Shown here: piece by piece, positions 32,832-44,735 of the stretch
How positions within the stretch are numbered: position 1 is the stretch's first letter
How the letters are laid out: each line of letters opens with the position of its first letter
Assembly (NCBI GenBank): GCA_038373865.1
Contig: JAXGGA010005165.1
Span: 16,664 to 80,663, forward strand
Reading direction: 5' to 3'
DNA: 64,000 nt
Origin: Uloborus plumipes
Taxonomy: Eukaryota > Arthropoda > Arachnida > Araneae > Uloboridae
Position numbers and translations under genes: made by a program
Notes under the pieces: model-generated
The model's input: only the letters and a program-made list of their open reading frames with translations
Databases searched by the model: none
Told to the model about the DNA's origin: nothing

Positions 32832-33356
32832 ATATGTGCTTCATGAAAATTGTACCAAAAAAACACGTCCAATTAAATATAAAAATCTTGATTTTCCAAA
32901 GTCTGGTTAAGAGGAGGGGGAGGGGATGCAATTAACCCCTCTGAATAACTGGCTTGTGTTTGAGCGCCACCAATAAATTTTTCTTCGGTAATGGTGGACA
33001 GTTTTATATTTCGAAATGAAATTATTTTTATAAGGGCGAGCGGTGTTTTAGCTCTGTTTTAATCGTAATGCGTATTCTACTTTTTCTTGTGCGTGTGGGG
33101 AGGGGGATGATATTTCGTTTTCATTGTATTACGGGATCTGATTACTTCTGCACAATATATGCACTCATATGCGCAATGGTATTCTACAGCTTGCATATAA
33201 AAGCTTACAGTAGACAACTGCAGTCTATCGTTTCGGTACTTTTTCTGTAGAAGACTTGCACTCATCCATTTGAGCTCATTCGAAAAATTCTATCACATTG
33301 CATCCGAGCAGTTAGGTCAAGCCAACAGCATTAGCAGAGTATAGCTTTAACTAATT
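32832..33356. other. nothing recognised
   Basis: AT-rich with a G-run segment near 32912-32925 and another near 33098-33107. No gene or terminal-repeat evidence. Confidence 0.4.
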
Positions 33357-35275
33357 ACTAGCGGTACCCGCACGGCTTCGCCCGTTTTATAAAATTATTT
33401 TGTTTGTCTGTATATTTTCAGTTAACTTGGGTTATTCCTACAGTTATTTTGTTTTTCAAGATTTCTGCATATATTCGGTACATTAGAAAATTTGCACACC
33501 TTTGACAATCATTTCATTTCACACTGCAGGGTCCCCCGTACCTACCACAATTCGTGTTTTAACCGGGATAGGGTCTTGAAGAGTGCTCTGTTCTTTTTGA
33601 ACCAGAATAAGGGCCAAGCAACCCCTGGTCCAGTACTCCCAGAAGGTCTCGTTTCACTTGGAGGACTTTGTGAACAACGAACATTTTTAACGTCCCCCAG
33701 CCACCATTAGTGAAGACAGTGGATCTGTGATACACTGGGATCGAAACCGGGACCCTCCGGTTACGACGGCTAACCGATCGGGCTGTCACGGCCCACCTTT
33801 GACTTTCAGTTGATTAGGTTCTTTCACGTAAACAGCGGTATTTTTTGCAAGAGAAATGCTAAGAAAAAAAAAACACGGTTGCATGTGAAGTGGGGCTCAA
33901 TATTGATGGCGCTCGTCGGAAGAGTTAAAATATGGAAAATGGAATTCGTAGGAAATGTGGAGGGAAGCAAACACGATAAGCAAATCAAGTCTTTCATATG
34001 TCACTAAATTTGGCACATCATTTTTGGCTTGTAATTTGGCGAAATATCACTAAGTTGTTGTCAAATACAGACCAATTTATGACATCAAGTTCGTCCCATT
34101 ACTTTCGTGATTTTACTACTGCTGTAAGTTTCGTTAACTTTAAGGTTGGGAATTTCAAAAACGTTTGTTTTATTGGGTTAAATTCGTTTTAACAATTTGG
34201 TACTAAGAGAATGCGGTATTTGATGTAAATAAATTCAATTAATAATGAATCTAATAACGAACTGGAACTCGTACAAGTTCTAAACGAAAGGCAAATAGAA
34301 CATATTTCTTTCTGAAATTAGCATAAATTTAACTACTTTAATTACTTAAAAGGAAACGTTAGTATCGTAAATTACAGTCAGTAAATCAGGAGTAATAAAT
34401 TGGTATCACAGAAAGAATACTCAATTTTAGTTATAAATCAACTATAAATCCGTAAAAGTGTGATATAAAAATAAGATAAAAGAGAAAAGGAGAACAATTT
34501 GTTGCTTACAGAAACCAACAGAAGTCTTACCAAAGTTTAAAAGAAGAAGGAAGTTTTCTTTCCTAGCTTTAAAATCAAAATAATACATTTTCCGAAATGA
34601 AACATTTTAGAAAAAACGTTACAGTACCGCAATTTATACGATATTTCTATAATTTACCGAGTTTAAATTCACTTAAAAACTAAGAAAATAAAAGTGGACG
34701 ATTTTTCAATAGTTAAAACATTTTATTTGACTCATTTCAACAAGTCTTGGAGTTTAGATTGCTACAAAAACAAATACAATTTAAAAATTATTAAGGGAAA
34801 AAGAACAAAACAAACAAAAAATATAAAAACATAACCATGGTAACAACATGAAAACTTAGTTTACGTTTAGAAAATAAATTTAATTCCGCCCTAATTATTG
34901 ACTTTATATTCTCAAGCTAAGCCATTTAGAATTGTTTGTCTTGCTCAAGGTAAGCCTTCAATTCCGGAATTCGACAAACAATTAGTACAGCTCTTCTATT
35001 GCTCGTAGAACCTTCGAAATGTTACCATTTTTAGCAGAAAATTCTAAGCTTTCTAGACTAGAAAAGAACTAGAATAGAAAAAGAACTAAATAGAATTTTC
35101 GAAAAAACGCTTCGAAGTGCACACACCCATGATACAAACCAATTTTGTGCCAAATTTTATGAAAATCGACCGAACTGTTATGGTCCTACGCGTATCATAG
35201 ATAGACAGAAAAGAAGAAAGAAGGAAAGAAAGAAGTAAAGAAAGACAGACCCACCTTTAGCTTTATTAGTAGATA
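33357..35275 (+). repeat. retroelement-like repeat, copy A
   Basis: Starts CTAGCGGTACCCGCACGGCT, a head phrase common to abundant invertebrate non-LTR/SINE-like repeats. It ends in an AAGAAAG-rich, GACAGACCC tract and TTTATTAGTAGAT. A SINE is nested at 33507-33793. The middle part (34376-34680) is repeated in copy B at 35330-35590. No reverse transcriptase is recognisable. Confidence 0.55.
33507..33793 (-). mobile_element. tRNA-headed SINE, minus strand, 10-bp TSD
   Basis: The exact duplication CACCTTTGAC (33497-33506, 33794-33803) encloses 287 bp. Read on the minus strand from 33793, it begins with a tRNA-like head: A-box-like AGCCCGATCGGTTAGC, then a B box GGTTTCGATCCC (around 33737-33748). 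It ends with an A-rich ATGAAATGATT tail. A/B boxes at the head plus a TSD is the classic SINE layout. It was transcribed originally by RNA polymerase III and copied by a partner LINE. The body is not assigned to a known family. Confidence 0.8.
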
Positions 35276-35700
35276 TTAACGGTACCCCAACGGCTTTGCC
35301 CGTGGTATAAAATTAAACGGTCATTTGGTAATAAATCGATATCGTACAAAAAATACTCAATTTTAGTTATAATGCAACTATAATAAATTAAAAGTATGAT
35401 ATAAAAATGAGACAAAAGAGAAAATAAGAACAATTTTGCTGACAGAAATCAACAGGAATCTTGCCAAAGTTTAAAAGAAGAATGCAGTTTTCTTTCCTGG
35501 CTTTAAAAACAAAATAATACTTTTTTTTCGAAATGAAACATTTTAGAATGAACGTTGCAATGCCGCAATTTATACGACATTTTAAAAATTACCGAGTATT
35601 AGTTAAAAACTGTGAAAATAAAAGCAGACGTTCTTCTTCAACGGTTGAAATATTTCATTTAACCCATTTTAATAAGGCTTGGAGTCCTTGGATAAAAGCC
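35276..35700 (+). repeat. retroelement-like repeat, copy B (shortened)
   Basis: Abuts copy A: it starts TTAACGGTACCCCAACGGCT and then matches the middle of copy A (AATACTCAATTTTAGTTATAA, AAGTTTAAAAGAAGAA, ACATTTTAGAA, GCAATTTATACGA). Most of the 5' half of copy A is missing. Confidence 0.6.
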
Positions 35701-35702
35701 GT

Positions 35703-35870
35703 CGTGCGCAAAAGTCTTCGCGCCCAATGTTCCAGGCGCCCAAAAATCCGTGCGCCTAATCTTCCCGGCGCCCAAAAGTCCTCGCACTCAATGTTCCGAG
35801 CACCCAAAAGTCAATTGTTTCTGCGCTTTTAAGACCTCGCGCCCAATCTGCCGCGCTCAAACTTCCTGCT
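35703..35870. repeat. degenerate ~30-bp CpG-rich tandem repeat
   Basis: Four to five units of a GCGCCCAAAAGTCCTCGCGC-type motif with ATGTTCC or ATCTTCC between. Strikingly CpG-rich against AT-rich flanks. Similar words occur at 28472-28540. Confidence 0.65.
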
Positions 35871-36852
35871 TTGCCTTCAGTTGAATTCTACTATTTTCAA
35901 GTTTCATTCTCAACGAAATTTTATTATTTTTTAACGTTATAATCAATTATATACATCCTCTTTATATGTTTGCATAAATTATTATTTCACTTCATATATA
36001 TTTATATTTCTTATTTCCTTAAATTTTTCAGTGGTTTTTTTTTTTCTTTTTTTTTTCTTTTTTCTTCTGTTTCTCGTTTTCAGTTACCTTTGAAGTTCTA
36101 TCTTTTAAAGGCTAGATTTCAAAATTACGCACACTGTACTTCAACGAAAATGCGTAATCAATTAGTGCTTTACGAAAACCTTGCGATTTGTTTCAATGGT
36201 ATGCTAATAAATAGTACGTTTTGTAACTTTTATAGATTACGAGACAGAAAATTATATTTGATATAAAATTACGAGAAAACAATTTTCCGAAAATTCCCTC
36301 AAACCGCTAACGCAGAAAATCACTGCACTAAGGTCTAGGAAAAGGACTTGGACCAGTGCTGTTCTCTGACCCCGTTTACAATGTATTGCATGCACGTAAA
36401 GTGCTTCGATCACCAAATTAGGAACAGTGATTATCATGTCCAAACTCTGTTAGAATAAACTAAATACGTATGCTCGCGTCTTGATTAGCTGAATTCCTAC
36501 AGGATTACAGGAGATTTTAGGGAACCCAGCAATTGAGGCCTAATATTATCTTGGGCGTTTAGCGTTCGTTTAAAAGTGGCAGAGTTAAAGCTTTGTAATA
36601 TACTTTCTAAGTTTGGACAGCGGCTCTTTGTCTTAGATAAAATTTTCAATCTAACTCAAGTAATTACTCTAAGCTATTGCGTAAACTTTTGTTTTCAGTT
36701 CGTTTCATTGACTAAAATATTTCTTATAACGATACCTAAAATGTTCATCTGCCCCAAATCAAGCTTAATTTGCTGCATGCTCCCCCCCCCCCCTCCAATT
36801 GTTTTTTCTTTGCCTTTGTTTTTCACATATCGTTTTCTCTTTTTAGCACGAT
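35871..36852. other. no recognised gene
   Basis: Pyrimidine tracts at 36035-36090 and a C-run at 36782-36794. Frames 35970-36266 and 36576-36860 are featureless. Confidence 0.4.
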
Positions 36853-37462
36853 TTTATTAGTTTCACATGTGGGTTTGCTTGTTTGTATGTATGTAACTCT
36901 GAATAAAAGATAAAATTCAAATTATTTACAAATATAAAATAAATATATTTAAGACTACTATTAATACTAAAGAATAAACTATATTATTACATGTTGATGT
37001 ATTATAACTGTTTCAGTTGTTTGTGCATGTAGCTCTGAATAAAAGATAAATTCACGTGCTCTGCTAATATAAAAACAATATATTTAATACTATCATTAAT
37101 ACTAAAGGCTAAACTATATTACATGTTGATGTGTTATAAGTTCATGTAAATTTAGAGCGGATATTCAATAGTTTTGAAAATTAGAGGGAAATCAGTTAGA
37201 GTATCATGAAATTTAGTTTAAAAGCATATTTTTTAGTTTTTTTTAAACTATAATTTAAATTACATTAGTTTCACAAGTGGGTTTACTTGTTTGTATGTAT
37301 GTAACTCTGAATAAAAGATAAAATTCACGTTCTTTACAAATATGAAAGTAATATATTTAATGCTATTATTAATACTGAAGGCTAAACTATATTACACATG
37401 TTGATGTATTATAAGTGCATGTAAACTTAGGGGATATTCAATAATTTTGAAAGCGTATTTTT
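36853..37462 (+). repeat. three-copy tandem repeat (also inside 52496-55595)
   Basis: Three direct copies, at about 36853-37010, 37011-37180 and 37260-37462, share TGTATGTAACTCTGAATAAA, TTAATACTAAAG, AAACTATATTA and CATGTTGATGTATTATAA in order. A reverse-complement copy lies at about 54425-54690, within the Foldback-like element. Confidence 0.8.
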
Positions 37463-39233
37463 TTCAGCCTGTAATATGATCATTCAATTTAAATTAAAAA
37501 ATAGAATTCATTTTAATAATATTATTACCAATATTTTTCATAAAAAAAGAAATGGAATTATTTACACCATTTCTTATGATCGATTAGGTTTTTCCTTTGC
37601 TTTTTACACAGTGCTTAGTTGAGTTTAATTGCCTGAACATATATATGACAGAATTTCTAAAATTTTATGGCTTGCTAATGACGTCTATCTTATACATAAT
37701 ATAACGTTTTACATTTAAACAGCATTTAAACACTCAAATTAATTAGATAGCTACGAAACGGTTTAAGAATATGTGTAATACTATACTTTTTTATTTAATT
37801 TACGTGAAAAATGTTCCTACAGTTTAAAAAATATTAGAAAAGTCATTAAGCTTTTATCCTTTACCAATTAATTACTAATAGAGGATTAAACAAAAACATA
37901 ATTACCAAAAGTTTTTTTTTTAAACTTAATAGCTTTTTTTTAATTAATCATATTTTGAAACAACACAAGAGAGTAACTAGGCGACAGTAAAACTTAATGC
38001 AATGCATAGATATAAAGGCATTTGAATCAGCTCTCAAATTTGGCATAGAAAAGTTGTTCTTTATCCGAAACACTTATCTGCAATGTTTGCATCAACTTCT
38101 TTGATTATGCACTTATTTTTTAGCAAAAAAGCAATTTTATACGTCACATACTGCAACATGGTTTTAGACGTTTTTTCAGTACTTTACGCACGTTGTAAAC
38201 TACTTTTCCTGTTTTAATAAAGCTGATTTTTTAAAAAGGAATTTTTCCCTTACATTATTTCAGCGCTTCTTATCAGTTTAAAAGAGTTATAACTTTCTTT
38301 CTCAGAAGTTTTCGATAATATTTTTGGTCAATTTTTCTTTAATAGATTTTTTCCTTTCTTTTCAAGATTCATCTCTAAACTATAAATTCTGGAGCAGTTT
38401 TATTGCCTAACGTTGTCTTATTTAAAGAGATTGGAAACCACTAGCTATTGAGAGCTGTATTTAAATTTATTTCTTAAACAGTTTCCTCCAGAAAACTATT
38501 TTTCAAAATTATTTTCCTTATCCATGAGTTTTCAAGACACAGGGCACTTCTTCAAAAACTTCCACATTAAACGGTGGTATGATGAAAGTAATAGCCAAAA
38601 AATATTTTTATCTATCTGTTTTTTATTGCTTTCACATAAATTCCATGCTATCACACTTCCATGTTTGAAAGTTTAATTTTTTTTCCCTTCATTTATGAGC
38701 CAAGTCCTTAATTCTGGCGATAAACTATGAACGATGGAACTTTTTGCCCTAGATTTATTCCTTTCTACTTGAGGTATTCTAAAATCAATAAATTTAGTGG
38801 TTTTGAAAGTGCCAGTTGAATGGTTAATGGAACCCCATGGCATTCAAGCATCATTGCTTGCTTAATCATTCGTTCATTTTTCATTTGCAAATGCTTTCTC
38901 GTTCTTCGCGGAATTTTGGTAACAGCTACAAATAGATAGTGTATGCTACTGATGTTCATTGAAGAAAATGAAAATGTTTTTAGCGCAATCTGTGTCAAAC
39001 TGTCATTTCTCAGTTATAAATATATTTTTCAGATTACCATGATGACGAAAATAAGTCTATCTCGTTGTTTTCAATATTTGTTTACAGAGATTTAAATTCT
39101 TCGTTATGGTTACAAATCGTCTACAGCATCGGTAGGCAACCCGTCGGATCGACCGGTAGATCTCGATCGTTTGTTCAGTCGATCGCGACTATACTTTAGA
39201 ATTTGCTTTCTGTCTGAGTAGAAATGAAAACCA
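37463..39233. other. no recognised gene
   Basis: Long AT-rich stretch. Frame 38765-38998 (-) has no recognised domain. A short GC-rich CGATC-rich phrase (39140-39190) is probably repeat debris. Confidence 0.4.
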
Positions 39234-39237
39234 TTAA

Positions 39238-40325
39238 CCCATTTATGGCCAAGTTTTTTTTAACAATTTTTTTCAATTTTTATATGCTTAAAACTCTTAC
39301 TTGGAATGATTTACATACATGTTAGGCTTAAAATAGTTCGCCGTTGCCATATTTATTGAGTTATTTAACGTCCTGTTTATGGGATACTAGCCGGGTATCC
39401 GGCCCTGCCCGGGTTTCTGTGGGTGTAGGGTGGTTTATTGAAACTCATTCATAAATTTCCCAACACTAAAGTGCATATCTATAAACATAATAGCTACTTC
39501 TGTAAACAATGGTTATGTTATGAATAAACTATAAAAAAAAAATAATGCAAGCTAAAAAAAATAGCAAACTACAAATAATGTTTGAGTAAATAGGAAATGT
39601 TATAAGCTTGGTATATTAAAATAAATATATATTTACAGTATCAATCGCACTGAAATTAACCATTTCCAAATATTGCTCGTTAAATAAGTCCCATTATTAG
39701 TTTCTATCCTCGTGAGAACATTGGTGAGGTGAAAACATCTTATGTACCTAACTTAGAAATTTTTTTGACTATAAACACTTTCTATTCTCTAACTATTGCC
39801 AAAATCAATTCCCTTTTTATTTACCACGTTAGCGATTATTGGCATAAATGAATATAAAAATCCTAAGAAAGCAATAAATTTCATACTTACCCCAGTGAAG
39901 CCTAGGTTCAAAATTTTCACCATGATTACTATTAATATTGTTGTTGCATGGCAACCAAATTTTTGCAACAATGCACTGAAAATTTAATTATTTAATGGGG
40001 AAATTAAATGAAATTTACTATTTTCCATAATAACTTTTTTAAACTAAGCTTTTTAGAAATAAATTATAGCTTATCCTGCTCTCTGTTACTGTAGCTATCT
40101 ACCGGTGCAAAAATGGTTAAAATCGGTCCAGTAGTTTGGAAGATTACCCCGGACATACGTTTTCAAAAGTTGTCTTTTATGTATATAGATTTGGCAGATA
40201 TGTAAGCAAAATACGACCTTACTTGACTTTACTTCTGAAAAGTAACATTATAGAAGGCATCTGTGATCAAATTTTTAGCAAAACATTTTAAAATAGTTTA
40301 ATTTTATGAAAAATAAGTTGACCCT
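39238..40325 (+). mobile_element. piggyBac-type MITE copy, split by insertion, 3' truncated
   Basis: Starts after TTAA (39234-39237) with CCCATTTATGGCCAAG and matches the element at 40482 up to GTTTATGGG. It is then interrupted at about 39388-40190 by a retroelement-like insert and resumes with ATGTAAGCAAAATACGACCT. Homology stops near 40321, without the other TTAA end. Confidence 0.7.
39388..40190 (+). repeat. retroelement-like insert
   Basis: Begins TAGCCGGGTATCCGGCCCTG and ends ATCGGTCCAGTAGTTTGGAA ... GTATATAGATTT, a head and tail seen in many invertebrate RTE-like/SINE-like repeats. The insertion point is defined by the uninterrupted copy at 40630-40650. No coding frame is recognised. 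Confidence 0.55.
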
Positions 40326-40481
40326 TCCAAATTACCCTTCCATTGGATTTTACACCATTACTATCAGATTTTTCCTGAGAGATTCAGTTTTTCTTTTATT
40401 TTTTCTTTCCATCTCGCACAATGAAGTTGAAGAGCATTTTAACGTGTGATGACTTTCCTCAGAAATGTCATTTGGTTTTAA

Positions 40482-40999
40482 CACATTTATGCCCAAGTTT
40501 TTTTTTACATTTTTTTTTCCATTTTTATCTGCTTAAAACTCTTACTTGAAATGGCTTACATACATTTTAGGCGTAAAATAGATCGCCGTTGCTATATTTA
40601 TTCAGTTATTTAACGTCTTGTTTATGGGGCACTGGGCACATATGTGAGCAAAATACGACCTTCTTTGACTTTACTTTTGCAAAGTGACATTACAGAAGGC
40701 ATCTATGATCAATTTTAAGCAAATCATTTTAAAATAGTTCAGTTTTCTGAAAAATAAGTTCGCAAAAAAACTTACTTTCTGTGGCTACCCATGCTGGATC
40801 GTTGCTTGGCTGATTTGTTTGAAAATAGCTGTCAATGAATAAACTCTGATGTCCAAATAGTAGCTTTAACTAGTTTTCTCAAAAAGAAGGACTATTTAAT
40901 TTGTGAAAAACAGCTTTCGTAAAATGATTTACCCATTACAGGTTTTTGCATGCACTAACTAACAAGCGTCCCGTTTTTAGGCTACTGGGCATAAATGGC
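40482..40999 (+). mobile_element. piggyBac-type MITE, intact copy
   Basis: TTAA at 40478-40481 and 41000-41003. Ends CACATTTATGCCCAAG and (complement) GCCATTTATGCCCAGTAGCC. 518 bp with no coding. It shares the CCTAAAAACGGGACGCTTGT sub-terminal phrase with 10966-12397, so the three copies are one family. Confidence 0.85.
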
Positions 41000-41103
41000 T
41001 TAAAATCTGGAACAGAATTACGCTTAACGTCTAAATCAAAAGTTATTTAAAAATTGTGAACTTTTTAGAGTCACTGCAATTTTAATAGTCACTATTTTAT
41101 TAC

Positions 41104-44100
41104 TAGTCTAGTAAACGAAGGTCAAAATTAGGGTGAAAAAAACAAAAAAACATGCAGTTTTGCAAATTGGCATACAGGTACAGGAAGGTCTCCTGATGAA
41201 CATACTAAAAGTCCCCAGTGGTGAGGGGGGAGCTCGCAGCGCCACCTGGTGTTTTATGGGTGTTTTTTCAGTTTTCGTCTTATATCTCAAAAACTATTTA
41301 CTTGCGAGAAAAAATGTCAGTTAGTGAATTAAAGATCATAAAGTTATCTTTAAAACGCTTTTTTAGTTTTTATTATAGCTATAATAGTTGCCGATATATT
41401 GAGCTTCAAAGTTGGTTAATTTTTGAAAAACCAACTATTTTTTCCATCTTTTCTATTTTTGGAGCCGCCTCAGTGATTAATTTGATATGATTCTTTTCTT
41501 TTTTCGACCTGAAGTAGTACAGGTCATTAAGGCGATTTGATTTCTTGAAACGGGGAGGCAGGTTAGGGAGAAAGGAGGCGAGGAATGAAGGAAGACCAAA
41601 ATATGTGCTAGTTCACTATTTTTCCCTCAACCATAGTTCAGCAAACGAAGGCCCTAAGTAAGGGTGAAAAAATAATAATATAGTTTTAAAAATTGGCACA
41701 CAGGTACAGGAAGGTCTCCTGATGAACATACTAAAAGTCCCCGGTGGTGAGGGGGAGCTCGCAGCGCCACCTGGTGTTTTATGGGTGATTTTTCAATTTT
41801 CGTCTTTTATCTCAAAAACTATTGACTTGCGAGAAAAAAAATCAATTAATAAATTAAAGAGCATAAGATTATCTTTAAAACGCTTTTTTTGTTTTTATTA
41901 GAGCTATAATAGTTGCCGAGATATTGAACTTCAAAGTTTGTCATTTTTTGAGAAAACGACTATTTTTCCCCTCTTTTCTATTTTTGGAGCCGTCACTGTG
42001 ATTAATTTGATATTATTCTTTTCTTTTTTCGACCTCAAGTAGTGCAGGTCATTAAGGTGATTTGATTTCTTGAAACGGGGAAGCAGGTTGGGGAGGAAGG
42101 AGGGGAGGAATGAAGGGAAGAAAAAACTATGTGCAAGTGTACTTTTCACTATTTTTCCCTCTACCATAGTTCAGCAAACGAAGGCCCAAAATAAGGGCGA
42201 AAAAATAATAATATAGTTTTAAAAATTGGCACACACGTGCAAAACGGGCTTTTGATGAACGTTCTAAAAGTCCTCGGTGGTAGGGGGTGAGCTCGCAGCG
42301 CCACCAGGGATTTTGGGTGCGTTTTTTTCAGTTTTCGTCTTATATCCCAAAAACTATGCATTCGCCAGCAAAATCATCAATTGGTAAATTAAAGAACATA
42401 AAAATACATTTAAAAAGAATAAAGAATGAACTAGTATTTTATAACTGAAATAGATGGAATAGACTTGACATTTAAGTTCTAAACTCGTGAGATTTTGAAA
42501 ACCTATCTTTTTCTTTTCTTCTTTCTTTATTTTTTGGGACTGCGAAAGGCATATCAATCACTTTTTTCTTAACTTTCGATAGTGCTGTGCTATTTAAGTC
42601 AACTAAGGTCCAAGAAGACCTTAAATCATGTTATAAATAAAACGTATACCCTTCTGCAAAAAGGATAAATAATAAAAATAATGATAAAAAAGTCCAAACA
42701 TTGAAAAAATAGAATAATGCAAATAAAATAATGAAAGTGAACAGATGTAGAATAAATATAAACTAACATGAAAATGACATTGTACTCAAGTTAAATGGAT
42801 ACTTTCGTCGTCTGACTGTTCATCTAATGCGATATCCAATTTTGAACCGTTAAGGCAAATACCCTGGCAGTTTAAGCAAGCAATGCTGCAGTTTATCCTT
42901 GATTTTCTGCAGCCGCATCTTGCACCACATCCTTTTGTGCATGAAGAAAAAATCACGGAGAGAATGGAGTCAGGAGCAGGAAGCCTTGAAGTTGTTATAG
43001 GTTTCCATGATGTACCTGCTTTTTTCCATCCCCAGGCATCGGGTGGAAGTAATCTCCCCAACCACTTTTGAATCTGGTGATAAACTCTAAATGAATGAAA
43101 TTTTGCGGCATCTTCAGTAGGTGGGAAGGAAGCAAGATCAGGTTTTATTTTTCTTGCTGCTCTCTGAAAAGATATAAATCTCTGTTTATTCAGAGAAGTT
43201 ATATTTACTGGAGCCCCATATAAGGCTAAGAAAAATTATTGGCCTGCCTCCGCTACCTGCTCTGGGTAGAAAGGGGATTTGAGAACACTTCCGGAACGTA
43301 GCTCAATGATTGATTTTTTTGTAACATCTTTATGAATTTGGCTTTGCCTTTGTTATATGCAGCTGATGTTGTGTCACAGCCGGAGAAAGCATGGAGGAAG
43401 AGAATTTGATCTTTGAACTTGCAAGTGTTTTGTAATTCTTGTGAATAAAAAATTTTGGTGTTCACTTTATCTTTGCCTGGTTTGAAGAAAAGAATATTAT
43501 TATTACTTGGAGTCAAAGCTATTAATAAAACATTTTGAGCCTTCGTTTGCTGAACTATGGTAGAGGGAAAAATAGTGAAAAGTACACTTGCACATAGTTT
43601 TTTCTTCCCTTCATTCCTCGCCTCCTTCCTCCCCAACCAGCTTCCCCGTTTCAAGAAATCAAATCACCTTAATGACCTGTACTACTTCAGGTCGAAAAAA
43701 GAAAAGAATAATATCAAATTAATCACTGAGGCGGCTCCAAAAATAGAAAAGAGGTGGAAAATAGTCGTTTTCTCAAAAAATGACAAACTTTGAAGTTCAA
43801 CATCTCGGCAACTATTATAGCTATAATAAAAACAAAAAAAGCGTTTTAAAGATAATTTTATGCTCTTTAATTTATTAATTGATTTTTTTTTCTCGCAAGT
43901 CAATAGTTTCTGAGATATAAGACGAAAATTGAAAAATCACCCATAAAACACCAGGTGGAGCTGCGAGCTCCCCCTCACCACCGGGGACTTTTAGTATGTT
44001 CATCAGGAGACCTTCGTGTACCTGTGTGCCAATTTTTAAAACTATATTATTATTTTTTCACCCTTACTTAGGGCATTCGTTTGCTGAACTATGGTTGAGG

Positions 44101-44735
44101 GAAAAATAGTGAACTAGCACATATTTTGGTCGTCCTTCATTCCTCGCCTCCTTCCTTCCCAACCTGCCTCCCCGTTTCAAGAAATCAAATCGCCTTAATG
44201 ACCTGTACTACTTCAGGTCGAAAAAAGAAAAGAATCATATCAAATTAATCACTGAGGCGGCTCCAAAAATAGAAAAGATGGAAAAAATAGTTGGTTTTTC
44301 AAAAATTAACCAACTTTGAAGCTCAATATCTCGGCAACTATTATAGCTATAATAAAAACTAAAAAAGCGTTTTAAAGATAATTTTATGCTCTTTCATTTA
44401 TTAATTGATTTTTTTTCTCGCAAGTCAATAGTTTTTGAGATAAAAGACAAAAATTGAAAAATCACCCATAAAGCACCAGGTGGCGCTGCGAGCTCCCCCC
44501 TCACCACTGGGGACTTTTAGTATTTTCATCAGGAGCCCTTACTGTACCTGCGTGGCCAATTTTTAAAACTGCATGTTTTAGTGTTTTTTCAAATCCTTTA
44601 TTGACTAGACTATACTCTTTAAGCTAGTTATTACAAAGTTGCTTGAAACTACTGAAATAGTGTTAGGTCAAAAATTTTCAAAATACAAGTATATTATTTG
44701 CTTAAAAAATAATAAAATAGTGACTAAAATAATAT
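41104..44735. mobile_element. palindromic long-inverted-repeat element of ~535-bp units
   Basis: The left side has two full direct units (41111-41640, 41641-42175) and a partial third (42176 to about 42420). The right side (about 43540-44090, 44091-44612) has two units in reverse complement. Each unit carries ACGAAGGyC, a GAGCTCGCAGCGCCACC phrase, TTTTTGGAGCCG and CCATAGTTCAGC. Outer tips TAGTCTAGTAAACGAAGG (41104) and complementary TAGTCTAGTCAATAAAGG (44612) match. A further outer match (TAGTCACTATTTTATTA) is at 41084 and about 44710-44735. The centre holds a transposon pseudogene on the minus strand. No TSD identified. Confidence 0.75.
42786..43540 (-). pseudogene. transposon-associated GCDTTS-family protein, C-terminal part
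   Basis: Reading minus from 43540: LTPSNNNILFFKPGKDKV, then FLHAFSGCDTTSAAYNKGKA. After a frameshift near 43260 and one in-frame stop near 43237 comes ALYGAPVNITSLNKQRFISF, then PPTEDAAKFHSFRVYHQIQ, then WGWKKAG and PAPDSILSVIFSS. It ends in a Cys-rich tail (CTKGCGARCGCRKSRINC, CLNCQG). I recall this order as the C-terminal half of a widespread uncharacterised invertebrate protein family found in repeat contexts. The N-terminal half is missing, replaced by the inverted-repeat unit at 43540. The Cys-rich tail probably binds zinc. One frameshift and one stop make it non-functional as is. Confidence 0.7.

Noticed and set aside
33720..33793. A functional tRNA gene on the minus strand
   Set aside because: A and B boxes are present, but the sequence lacks a proper cloverleaf and is the head of a SINE bounded by a TSD.
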